NCBI RefSeq assembly: GCF_007655305.1
Contig: NZ_VLOG01000053.1
Coordinates: 1 to 64,000 of the forward strand
Length of the DNA stretch: 64,000 nt
Direction: 5' to 3'
DNA from: Algoriphagus algorifonticola
GTDB taxonomy: Bacteria > Bacteroidota > Bacteroidia > Cytophagales > Cyclobacteriaceae
Shown here: in pieces, positions 18,695 to 27,152 of the stretch
How positions within the stretch are numbered: position 1 is the stretch's first letter
Layout: each line of letters starts with the position of its first letter
Translations under genes and position numbers: made by a program
Notes under the pieces: generated by a model
Told to the model about the DNA's origin: nothing
Databases searched by the model: none
The model's input: the letters and a program-made list of their open reading frames with translations, nothing else

Positions 18695-20275
18695 ATGAAA
18701 AAATTATCCCTGCTACTCCTTATACTGACTTTGTTTTGTTGTCAATTTTCCCTTGCACAAAATTGGGATTGGGGAGGTCCAATGGACCCGCTCCAAAGTA
18801 AGTTTAGCATAGTCCATTATGAATTGAGACTAGAACTTTTTCCCGAAAATCAATCCATTGCGGGTTCTAATACCATCACTTTTGATAGTTCTGATAAATT
18901 AGATACGCTCCGTTTCCAACTGATTGATGAATACGAAGTATCCAAAGTGATTATGAATGGGGAGGAAGTCACATTTTCCCATCAAAATGATATTTTGGAT
19001 ATTATTCCCATAGACTGCACCTGTGATCAAGTCACAGTACATTATTCAGGAAAAACTCCCATAGCTATCAACCCGCCTTGGACTGGAGGTTTTTCCTGGG
19101 AAAAGGACAGACTAGGAAACCATTGGATGGGATTATCTTCTCAAGGAGAAGGAGCAAAAATATTTATGCCGGCATTAGACCACCCCAGTTCTGAGCCCAG
19201 TCAAGGAGTTGATCTTTATTTCACTGCGCCAAATCCCTATTTCGTAGCCTCTAATGGTCGTTTATTGGATACCCAAAAAGGACAGGAGAAAACCACCTTT
19301 CACTGGGCTACTGAATATCCTATCAATAATTACAATATCAATTTTACTCTGGGAGTTTTTGAAGAAGAAAATTCTATTTTCACCAGTGTATCAGGGAGAC
19401 AGGTTCCTCTGGTAGTGTATGTTTTGCAGGAAAATAGAAGAAAAGCATCGGCATTACTTCAGGTGTTGGAGGAAAGTGTCAAAACTCATGAGAAGTATTT
19501 TGGACCATTTCCATTTCCGGATGATAAAATCGCGGTAGTGGAAACTCCTTATTTGGGGATGGAGCATCAGACCATCAATGCCTATGGGAATAATTTCCAG
19601 TTTGTACCTATGGGAAAGGTTCAATATGACTGGCTTTTACATCATGAATTAGGGCATGAGTGGTTTGGAAATAAAGTCTCAGTAGGAGATTGGGCAGACA
19701 TGTGGATTCATGAAGGCATCACCGCATATGGAGATTGGCTGTTTTATCTGGAGCATGGAGGAGAAGAAGCGTATTTGAAAAAAGTGAAATCAGAGCTTCG
19801 AAATATTCCGCATGCCAAGTCGGTACAAAGTCCTCCCAACAGCACGGAAGAAGAGGCCTATCATCCTGAAATTTACACGAAAGGAGCTTATATCATGCAC
19901 TCACTGAGAGGTTTTCTAGGGGATGAATTATTCTTCCCTATGCTGAAGGCTTTTGCCAATGATGATCGATTTACTTATCAAAATCGAGTTAATTCGGATG
20001 ATTTTGTAAACTTCGTTTTAGATTACTCTGGAAAAGATCTGCGTGGCTTTTTCGATTTATATTTATTGACAACCTCCCTTCCTGAAGTGGAGGTGAAAAA
20101 TAAGGGCAAAAAGGGCTGGCAAGTGAGTTTGAAAGGAATTGACTTTGAAATGCTTGTGGAGATTGGAACATCTGAGGGAATGCAAAAGGTGAATCTAGGC
20201 TTAAAGCCGGTGCTTATCAAAAGCCAAACTTTACCAGTAATAGATCCAAATTATTGGTTCATGCTAAAGCGTTAA
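18695..20275 (+). CDS. M1-family zinc metallopeptidase, secreted
   Basis: A 526-aa exported aminopeptidase-like enzyme with a signal peptide ending near FSLAQ. The zinc site is H317-E-x-x-H321 with third ligand E340 (WIHEG), exactly 19 residues after the second His, as in gluzincins. The exopeptidase motif reads GMEHQ instead of the usual GAMEN, so the specificity may differ. It is short for M1 (the C-terminal helical domain is reduced). The ATG at 18695 is chosen because an upstream in-frame start (18626) overlaps the GNAT gene and would precede the signal peptide by 23 residues. Confidence 0.88.
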   Translation: MKKLSLLLLILTLFCCQFSLAQNWDWGGPMDPLQSKFSIVHYELRLELFPENQSIAGSNTITFDSSDKLDTLRFQLIDEYEVSKVIMNGEEVTFSHQNDILDIIPIDCTCDQVTVHYSGKTPIAINPPWTGGFSWEKDRLGNHWMGLSSQGEGAKIFMPALDHPSSEPSQGVDLYFTAPNPYFVASNGRLLDTQKGQEKTTFHWATEYPINNYNINFTLGVFEEENSIFTSVSGRQVPLVVYVLQENRRKASALLQVLEESVKTHEKYFGPFPFPDDKIAVVETPYLGMEHQTINAYGNNFQFVPMGKVQYDWLLHHELGHEWFGNKVSVGDWADMWIHEGITAYGDWLFYLEHGGEEAYLKKVKSELRNIPHAKSVQSPPNSTEEEAYHPEIYTKGAYIMHSLRGFLGDELFFPMLKAFANDDRFTYQNRVNSDDFVNFVLDYSGKDLRGFFDLYLLTTSLPEVEVKNKGKKGWQVSLKGIDFEMLVEIGTSEGMQKVNLGLKPVLIKSQTLPVIDPNYWFMLKR

Positions 20276-20279
20276 AAAA

Positions 20280-20579
20280 ATGGAGGCCAAAAAAAAGCAA
20301 GCTCAGGGATACTATGTCATGATTGGTCTTTTGATGGGCTTTCCTATCGGGATAGCCTTGAGTTTGGCATTAGGAAATTTCGCATTTGTGGGAACAGGTA
20401 TAGCGGTTGGCTTACCAATTGGAATAGCACTGGAAGAGAAAGCTAAGAAGGAAGGCAGGGTCAGGGAATTAAATCCTGCCGATTTGATTTTGAGGAAAAA
20501 ACTCCTTCGAGTGACCTTGATTTTACTGACACTTACTGTTTTAGGATTACTGACATTTTTGCTTTTTCGACTGAGCTAA
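20280..20579 (+). CDS. Small integral membrane protein
   Basis: A 99-aa protein with three hydrophobic segments (near 13-27, 30-46 and 77-97) and a charged loop (EEKAKKEGRVRELNPAD). It starts 4 bases after the M1 peptidase stop, so it is probably co-transcribed. I do not recognise the family. Confidence 0.65.
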   Translation: MEAKKKQAQGYYVMIGLLMGFPIGIALSLALGNFAFVGTGIAVGLPIGIALEEKAKKEGRVRELNPADLILRKKLLRVTLILLTLTVLGLLTFLLFRLS

Positions 20580-20664
20580 AATTCTAGTAAAGGCTTTTTT
20601 CAGATATTTGGGCAGTTTTGGGGACTTAATTGTAACTTATCCATGCCCCTTTAGAATATTTTTC

Positions 20665-20672
20665 TAATTTTG
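20665..20672 (+). promoter_or_regulatory. -7 promoter element for carB
   Basis: TAATTTTG fits TAnnTTTG, 47 bases before the carB ATG. No TTG is seen at the ideal upstream distance. Confidence 0.5.
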
Positions 20673-20719
20673 CCCCAATTTGGACTTAAGTAAAAATTTC
20701 TCTTCAACCTCCTTCTCTA

Positions 20720-23539
20720 ATGCCTAAAGACAGTAGTATCAAGCACGTACTCATCATCGGTTCAGGTCCCATCGTCATCGGTCAAGCATGCGAATTCGAC
20801 TATTCAGGTTCGCAGGCATCCAGATCTCTTCGTGAAGAAGGCATCATTGTCACCTTGATCAATTCTAATCCAGCGACGATTATGACAGATCCGGTGACAG
20901 CAGACAACGTGTATTTGCTCCCACTGGAAAAGAAATCCATCAAAAAAATTCTAACAGATCATCCGGACATTGATACGGTATTACCAACTATGGGTGGTCA
21001 AACAGCTTTAAACTTGGCCATTGACTGCGAAAAAGCAGGAATATGGAAAAATTTCGGAGTAAGAATGATCGGGGTGGATATCGATGCCATCGATACAGCT
21101 GAAAACCGGGAAAAATTCAAGGCTTTGATGGAAAAAATCGGGGTAGGAGTTTGTAGAGGAGCTACTGCCACCTCATTTCTTCAAGGAAAAGAAATCGCAC
21201 AGGAAATTGGATTTCCTTTAATTATCCGTGCTTCCTATACCCTAGGTGGTGCTGGAGGCGCTTTTGTAGAAAAAGAAGAAGATTTTGAAAGATTACTCAG
21301 TGCAGGTTTGCAAGCTTCGCCTGTTCATGAGGTGTTAATAGAGCAAAGTATTTTGGGATGGAAAGAGTATGAGCTAGAGGTCATGCGGGATAACATCGGA
21401 AATATGATCGTTATCTGTTCCATCGAAAACTTTGATCCTATGGGTGTGCATACCGGGGATTCAATCACAGTTGCACCGATTCAAACCCTTCCGGATACCG
21501 TGTATCAACGCATGAGAAATTATGCGATTACTATGATGAACAGTATCGGGAATTTTGCCGGGGGATGTAATGTACAGTTTGCTGTCAGCCCTGATAATCA
21601 AGAAATCATTGGGATAGAGATCAACCCACGAGTATCCAGATCTTCTGCGCTAGCTTCTAAAGCTACCGGGTATCCAATCGCCAAAGTGGCTGCCAAATTG
21701 GCTATAGGTTATAATTTGGATGAGTTGCCAAACTCTATAACGGGAACTACTTCGGCATATTTTGAACCATCCATTGACTATGTCATTGTGAAAATTCCTC
21801 GTTGGAATTTCGATAAATTCAAAGGATCTGACCGTCGATTGGGACTTTCCATGAAGGCAGTAGGAGAGGTCATGGGAATTGGGAGAAACTTCCAAGAAGC
21901 TTTGCAAAAAGCTTGTCAATCCCTAGAGATCAAGAGAAATGGTTTGGGTGCTGATGGAAAAGAATTGAGAGATCAAGCACAGATTTTATACTCCTTGGCT
22001 AATCCTAGCTGGAATAGATTGTTTCATGTGTATGATGCATTCAAGTTAGGAATCTCTTTTAGAACCATTCAGGATTTGACCAAAATCGACAAGTGGTTCT
22101 TGAAGCAAATAGAAGAATTGATTCACCTGGAAGGTGAAATTGAAAAATATGAGATAGATACCATCCCATTCGAACTGATGGATTTGGCCAAAAAGAAAGG
22201 CTATGCTGATAGGCAGATTGCTCATTTGTTGGGTTGCTTGGAAAGTGAAGTCTTCACCAAGCGCTACGAGGAAATGGGGATCAAGCGAGTCTACAAATTA
22301 GTAGATACCTGTGCGGCTGAGTTTGAAGCACAAACACCTTACTACTACTCTTCTTTTGGCGATGAAAATGAATCAGTTAGATCGGATAAGAAAAAAGTGG
22401 TGGTGCTTGGTTCTGGACCAAACAGAGTAGGCCAAGGGATTGAGTTTGACTACTCTTGCGTTCATGGAGTTTTGGCAGCTAAAGAGTTGGGCTATGAGAC
22501 TATCATGATCAACTGTAATCCGGAAACAGTTTCGACAGATCCGGATGTAGCAGATAAGCTTTACTTTGAGCCGGTATTCTGGGAGCATATCTATGAGATT
22601 ATCCTGCACGAAAAGCCTGAAGGGGTAATTGTGCAGTTAGGTGGTCAGACTGCATTGAAATTGGCCGAGAAGCTGGATAAGTATGGAATCAAGATTATCG
22701 GTACCAGCTTTGAAGCATTGGATTTGGCGGAAGATAGAGGTCTTTTCTCTACGCTTTTGAAAGAAAACAATGTGCCTTATCCTGAATTTGGAACGATCCA
22801 CAACACAGATGAAGCGCTTGAGCTTTGCAAAACCATTGGATTCCCATTGTTGGTGAGACCTAGCTACGTATTAGGTGGTCAAGGGATGAAAATCGTGATC
22901 AATGAAAAAGAGTTGGAAGAGCATGTGGTAAATGTGCTAAAAGATATTCCAAACAATGAAATTTTGCTGGATCATTTCCTGGAGGGTGCGATTGAAGCTG
23001 AGGCCGACGCGATTTGTGATGGAGAAAATGTGTACATCATCGGGATTATGCAGCATATCGAACCTGCAGGTATCCACTCAGGAGATTCTTACGCGGTATT
23101 GCCTCCATACAACTTGGGAGATTTGGTAATCCGTCAGATTGAAACGTACACAGAAAAGATTGCCTTGGCCCTTAAAACGGTCGGCTTGATCAATATTCAA
23201 TTTGCGATCAAAAATGATAAGGTTTATGTGATTGAGGCCAACCCAAGAGCTTCCAGAACCGTACCATTTATCTGTAAAGCCTATCAGGAGCCTTATGTGA
23301 ATTATGCGACTAAGGTGATGCTTGGGGAGAAAAAAGTGACTGATTTTGAATTCAAACCTACCAAAAAGGGTTATGCAATCAAGGAGCCAGTTTTCTCCTT
23401 CCACAAATTCCCGAATGTAAATAAGGAATTGGGTCCAGAAATGAAGTCTACGGGTGAAGCGATTTACTTCATAGATGATTTGATGGATGATTATTTCTTG
23501 AAGATATATTCCGAAAGAAATCTCTATCTGAGTAGATAA
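20720..23539 (+). CDS. carB: Carbamoyl-phosphate synthase large subunit, short form
   Basis: A 939-aa subunit that makes carbamoyl phosphate from bicarbonate, ammonia and 2 ATP for pyrimidine and arginine synthesis. Two homologous ATP-grasp halves are visible, each opening with a GSGP motif (IGSGPIVIGQACEFDYSG and LGSGPNRVGQGIEFDYS) and each with a PLIIRASYTLGGAGG or PLLVRPSYVLGGQGM segment. E. coli CarB has 1073 aa; this protein stops just after LGPEMKSTGE, so the C-terminal MGS-like allosteric domain is missing. Short forms occur in other Bacteroidota as far as I recall. The carA subunit is not adjacent. Confidence 0.95.
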   Translation: MPKDSSIKHVLIIGSGPIVIGQACEFDYSGSQASRSLREEGIIVTLINSNPATIMTDPVTADNVYLLPLEKKSIKKILTDHPDIDTVLPTMGGQTALNLAIDCEKAGIWKNFGVRMIGVDIDAIDTAENREKFKALMEKIGVGVCRGATATSFLQGKEIAQEIGFPLIIRASYTLGGAGGAFVEKEEDFERLLSAGLQASPVHEVLIEQSILGWKEYELEVMRDNIGNMIVICSIENFDPMGVHTGDSITVAPIQTLPDTVYQRMRNYAITMMNSIGNFAGGCNVQFAVSPDNQEIIGIEINPRVSRSSALASKATGYPIAKVAAKLAIGYNLDELPNSITGTTSAYFEPSIDYVIVKIPRWNFDKFKGSDRRLGLSMKAVGEVMGIGRNFQEALQKACQSLEIKRNGLGADGKELRDQAQILYSLANPSWNRLFHVYDAFKLGISFRTIQDLTKIDKWFLKQIEELIHLEGEIEKYEIDTIPFELMDLAKKKGYADRQIAHLLGCLESEVFTKRYEEMGIKRVYKLVDTCAAEFEAQTPYYYSSFGDENESVRSDKKKVVVLGSGPNRVGQGIEFDYSCVHGVLAAKELGYETIMINCNPETVSTDPDVADKLYFEPVFWEHIYEIILHEKPEGVIVQLGGQTALKLAEKLDKYGIKIIGTSFEALDLAEDRGLFSTLLKENNVPYPEFGTIHNTDEALELCKTIGFPLLVRPSYVLGGQGMKIVINEKELEEHVVNVLKDIPNNEILLDHFLEGAIEAEADAICDGENVYIIGIMQHIEPAGIHSGDSYAVLPPYNLGDLVIRQIETYTEKIALALKTVGLINIQFAIKNDKVYVIEANPRASRTVPFICKAYQEPYVNYATKVMLGEKKVTDFEFKPTKKGYAIKEPVFSFHKFPNVNKELGPEMKSTGEAIYFIDDLMDDYFLKIYSERNLYLSR

Positions 23540-23606
23540 GGGAAGCAAGAAGGCTGAAAATTTACTGGAATAAGACTTCGATTAAAAGTTAAAAAAGAGA
23601 AATTAA

Positions 23607-23861
23607 GTGAAGTTTATAATCATAGTTTTAGGTATAGGATGGTTGTTGGGTCAATTGATTCGCTACTTCTTGAGGACAAAGCTGGCAAGGTTTGCGGCAC
23701 ATGTTCAGGAGATGGAGCGAGAGCAAAGAAGAGCCCAGCAATCTCAATCAAGTCCTAAAGAAGATATCTCGGTTGATTACATTCCCAAATCTCATGAAGC
23801 AAAACGGAAAAAAGATATAGAAGGCGGTGAATACGTCGATTATGAAGAAGTGAAGGAGTAA
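23607..23861 (+). CDS. DUF4834 small membrane protein
   Basis: An 84-aa protein with one N-terminal membrane helix (FIIIVLGIGWLLGQLIRYFL) and a charged, proline-poor tail ending with EGGEYVDYEEVKE. This matches DUF4834, a Bacteroidota family of unknown function. The start is a GTG at 23607. The stop codon lies in the loop of the terminator. Confidence 0.75.
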   Translation: MKFIIIVLGIGWLLGQLIRYFLRTKLARFAAHVQEMEREQRRAQQSQSSPKEDISVDYIPKSHEAKRKKDIEGGEYVDYEEVKE

Positions 23862-23877
23862 TCCTTCACTTTTTTTA
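23849..23877 (+). terminator. Rho-independent terminator overlapping a stop codon
   Basis: AGTGAAGGA (23849-23857) and TCCTTCACT (23862-23870) with a 4-base loop, then seven Ts. The left arm is coding sequence of the DUF4834 gene. Confidence 0.9.
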
Positions 23878-24168
23878 TTAAAGGGTGCTTGATTTATTGG
23901 GTGAATTATTAAAGTTAACTTGTCATTTTTTCAGACACTGGGCAGAATTATGGGTTTTAATTCTGGCTATTTGTTTGTTACCTGTAGTCATGGAAAATCC
24001 TGTTAGGGATTAAAGCTTGGTGGCAATAAGATAATCGGAGACCTCCCTTCACCCTGTAGGGGTGAAAGAAAATATTAATGTTCCATACCTCCGGCATGGA
24101 GGGATTTTCTTGGAGAATCCACGGCTACCTAGCTTAATTGCCTACGGTAATTTTGAAGAAAGAGAGAT
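23878..24168. repeat. Gene-free region with a dispersed hairpin repeat
   Basis: TTCACCC-N5-GGGTGAA at 24048-24066 and a CTCC...GGAG hairpin near 24091-24103 resemble the repeat at positions 1-88. A 75-codon frame crosses this area but is not convincing. Nothing else is seen. Confidence 0.5.
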
Positions 24169-25386
24169 TCATTTTCTTCTGCACCAAAAAAGCTTATACC
24201 CAGACAAAGTCTTGGTGCCAATTAAAAAATCTTCCCCTCCATCTTTCACGCCCATTTTCTTTTTCAGGGCATCTGTCCCCATTAGGTAATTTCTGGTAAT
24301 CACATTCACTTTGCCGGAAGGGAATCGGCTTTTCAGTTCATTTTTCTTGGCAGGGAGTTCTTCAAGTATTTCAAAGACTTTTCCTGGGATATTTTGAGGT
24401 AAGTTTTCTGAAGTATATATGTGACTGTTAGAGTCCAGTTTCTTTAGGCCAAAACGTGCTCCGAATAATTTGAAAGCCCCAGCTTTTAATACGCTACTGG
24501 AAGGCTCAATCAGGTATTTTTCTGCCTCTCCAAATGAGGATTGGGCAAGTTCTTCTTCTTCCCTTTCAAACTCAAACTCCGGTAAATTTCCGCCCAAATC
24601 AATCGCAACCACCTTTTTCTTATGCGAGGTATTATCCTTTTTCCAATGAAGCAAAAGCTCCTTTACTTCATTTTTCACGGAAAGAATGGTGATTTTTTGA
24701 ATTTCAGGTAGCTCTGACCAAGCCTGACTGAGATCGAGCATAGGGGAATACTTCAAAAGAATTTCATCTGCCTTCTTTTTTAAATCTTCCCAAACCGAAA
24801 CCAAATCAGGCTGACAATCTTTTAGCTTGTAGAGTTTTTGATTTCCTATACCTCTTCTAGCAGGATCAGCATAGATGAGGTCAAAATGAAGCTCAGTTTT
24901 CTCCAAAAATCCCAAACCATCTCCTTCAAAAAAATCAAATTTGTTTTCTAAATCCTTCAAGGGTTCTAATCCTTTGGAGTGTCCCAATAGCTCTAGATTA
25001 TACTTTGAGATCTGGAAAAGCTCGGGTTGCTTTTCACAATAGATTCCTTTTTCAAAGCCTTGGCTTAAATAATAAAAATCCACTCCAAAACCTCCAGTCA
25101 AGTCTATCATCCACTTTCCATTCAGTCCTTCAGCTTTCTTTCTGGCAGTTTCTTCTGATGAGCTTTGTTCCAAGGAAATACTAGGTGGAAAAATGATTTG
25201 TGGATTGGACACCCATTCCTGAAGCTTTTTGGAAGCTTTTTGTCTTGCAGCAATTTGTTGAACAGCGGCCTTTAGGTCAAAGCTTGTTTTTCCCTGATAT
25301 TTTAAAAGTAAAAGTGCAGGATCTTCACTGAGATGATCCTGCACAAATTGTTGGAATTCAGTAGTATGAAACTCGCTAAAGTCCAT
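24169..25386 (-). CDS. SAM-dependent methyltransferase with THUMP-like domain
   Basis: A 405-aa protein with an N-terminal helical part, a class I SAM-binding motif (WMIDLTGGFGVDFYYLSQG near 110), the catalytic-loop region DLIYADPARR near 178, and a C-terminal THUMP-like domain ending GYKLFWCRRK. Such proteins are probably RNA methyltransferases; the target is unknown. The ATG abuts the asd stop codon directly, so it is the second gene of an asd operon. Confidence 0.8.
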   Translation of the reverse strand: MDFSEFHTTEFQQFVQDHLSEDPALLLLKYQGKTSFDLKAAVQQIAARQKASKKLQEWVSNPQIIFPPSISLEQSSSEETARKKAEGLNGKWMIDLTGGFGVDFYYLSQGFEKGIYCEKQPELFQISKYNLELLGHSKGLEPLKDLENKFDFFEGDGLGFLEKTELHFDLIYADPARRGIGNQKLYKLKDCQPDLVSVWEDLKKKADEILLKYSPMLDLSQAWSELPEIQKITILSVKNEVKELLLHWKKDNTSHKKKVVAIDLGGNLPEFEFEREEEELAQSSFGEAEKYLIEPSSSVLKAGAFKLFGARFGLKKLDSNSHIYTSENLPQNIPGKVFEILEELPAKKNELKSRFPSGKVNVITRNYLMGTDALKKKMGVKDGGEDFLIGTKTLSGYKLFWCRRK

Positions 25387-26379
25387 TTAGACCAATTGAT
25401 TCTTTACCAAAAAGGAAGCAATCTGGACTGCGTTGGTAGCTGCTCCTTTTCTCAAATTATCAGCCACAATCCACATGTTGAGGGTGTTTGGCTGAGATTC
25501 GTCTCTTCTTAATCTTCCTACAAACACTTCATCTTTCTTATGTGCATTGATCGGCATAGGATAGACAAAGTTGGCTGGATCATCCTGTACGATTACTCCC
25601 GGAGTTTCATCAAGTAATTTTTTTACCTCGTCCAAATCAAAATCTTTGTTGAACTCCACATTGACGGATTCAGAGTGGCCTCCCATAGTAGGGATTCTGA
25701 CGGTAGTCGCAGTTACTTGGATGCTGTTGTCACTGAAGATTTTCTTGGTCTCATTGATCATTTTCATCTCCTCTTTGGTGTATCCGTTTGGCTGGAATAC
25801 ATCAATATGAGGAAGTACATTCATGTCAATTTTGTGAGGATAAACCATAGGCGGATTAGCTTCACCTGCGCGCTCTGCCATCATTTGATCTACGGCTGCT
25901 TTACCTGTGCCTGTTACAGACTGATAGGTAGAGACCACAATTCTTTTGATCCCATATTGGTGTCTCAAAGGCTCCAATGCTAATACCATCTGAATGGTTG
26001 AGCAGTTAGGGTTGGCGATAATCTTGTCTTCTTTGCTCAGTTCTTTCGCATTGATTTCCGGTACCACCAATTTCTTGCTCGGGTCCATTCTCCAGGCTGA
26101 TGAGTTGTCCACGACGGTAGTTCCTGCTTCAGCAAACTTAGGAGCCCATTCTAGTGAAGTGCTACCGCCCGCTGAAAAAATTGCGATATGTGGTTTGGCA
26201 GCTACAGCATCAGCCAAGCCGATGACTGTATGTTTTTTTCCCTTGTATTCAATCTGTTTACCTACTGAGCGCTCGGAAGCGACCAATAGCAATTCGTCGT
26301 AATGAAAATTGTGCTCGTCCAGCACTTCTAGAATTTCAGAGCCAACCAGGCCGGTTGCTCCTACCACAGCTAATTTCAT
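25387..26379 (-). CDS. asd: Aspartate-semialdehyde dehydrogenase
   Basis: A 330-aa enzyme reducing aspartyl-4-phosphate to aspartate semialdehyde, a step toward lysine, threonine, methionine and diaminopimelate. It has the NADP Rossmann start (AVVGATGLVGSEIL), the catalytic cysteine C126 in IANPNCSTIQ and the substrate-site motif in HKIDMNVLPHIDVF. The length is typical. It precedes the THUMP-like methyltransferase without any gap. Confidence 0.95.
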   Translation of the reverse strand: MKLAVVGATGLVGSEILEVLDEHNFHYDELLLVASERSVGKQIEYKGKKHTVIGLADAVAAKPHIAIFSAGGSTSLEWAPKFAEAGTTVVDNSSAWRMDPSKKLVVPEINAKELSKEDKIIANPNCSTIQMVLALEPLRHQYGIKRIVVSTYQSVTGTGKAAVDQMMAERAGEANPPMVYPHKIDMNVLPHIDVFQPNGYTKEEMKMINETKKIFSDNSIQVTATTVRIPTMGGHSESVNVEFNKDFDLDEVKKLLDETPGVIVQDDPANFVYPMPINAHKKDEVFVGRLRRDESQPNTLNMWIVADNLRKGAATNAVQIASFLVKNQLV

Positions 26380-26668
26380 CTGTTTATATTTTGATTTTTA
26401 GAGGTCAGATGGAATCTCGCACAATTTACAATCATCTCAGTGTGTGTCGCTTGCGTCGTGCTCGATTTCATGATGGTTTGAATAGGTTAATTATTTTCAA
26501 GCTGTAAAATTAACAGCTATGCATTCATTTTCAGATTTATACTGAAATTTATTGAATCGATTTGTTGAATTACTTTTTATCAAATTCAGTTTAAAGCGTG
26601 CTAAAAGTCTTCAAGTGATAAAAAATCAAAAGCAGAACAGCAGAAAATCTTGAGATTGGTTTTAAAAT

Positions 26669-26923
26669 TTACTCGTCTTCAAATTTTCCTTCTCTCCTCC
26701 AACCATAAGGGTTAGTATCCGCAGTGGTAATTTGGGATTCCACTTTTCCTGTTTGTGGGTCTTCTGTAAAAAACATAGCGGAAGATTCCCATCTCAACAG
26801 ATTTACTTCTGCTTTCAGTTTTTCTTCGTCTCCATCAAAAAGCTTTTTCAACAAGTCTTCCCTGCCGGCAAATTGAATTTGTTTTGTCTTCCCGTTTTTA
26901 TAATGAATCTGATATTCTCTCAT
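26669..26923 (-). CDS. Conserved hypothetical protein, 84 aa
   Basis: A small soluble protein (starts MREYQIHYKNGKTKQIQF, ends DTNPYGWRREGKFEDE). The basic amphipathic start and acidic middle do not match a family I recognise. Codon use is like that of its neighbours, and it stands alone with about 290 empty bases on its downstream side and 230 on the other. Confidence 0.6.
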   Translation of the reverse strand: MREYQIHYKNGKTKQIQFAGREDLLKKLFDGDEEKLKAEVNLLRWESSAMFFTEDPQTGKVESQITTADTNPYGWRREGKFEDE

Positions 26924-27152
26924 AACCTCTTTTCTTAAAAAACTGCTCCCATCTTGTTTTGTTATGAAATAGGCTGAATCCGAGCATTGGGCTGGCTTTT
27001 AAGTTTTTGAAGACGCAAAGCTTTTTATATCCAATAAGGATGATAGTCTGCATTTCTAGAAAGGAACCAAATAGATAATTTCTCTAGACTAAAATTTAAA
27101 TAATCAACTTTGATTTATTAGATTAGTTTATTGGTTTTAGACTAGAAGGTTT

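Noticed and set aside
24062..24289. 75-aa plus-strand ORF
   Set aside because: It crosses a dispersed repeat and runs into the convergent methyltransferase gene; no family resemblance.
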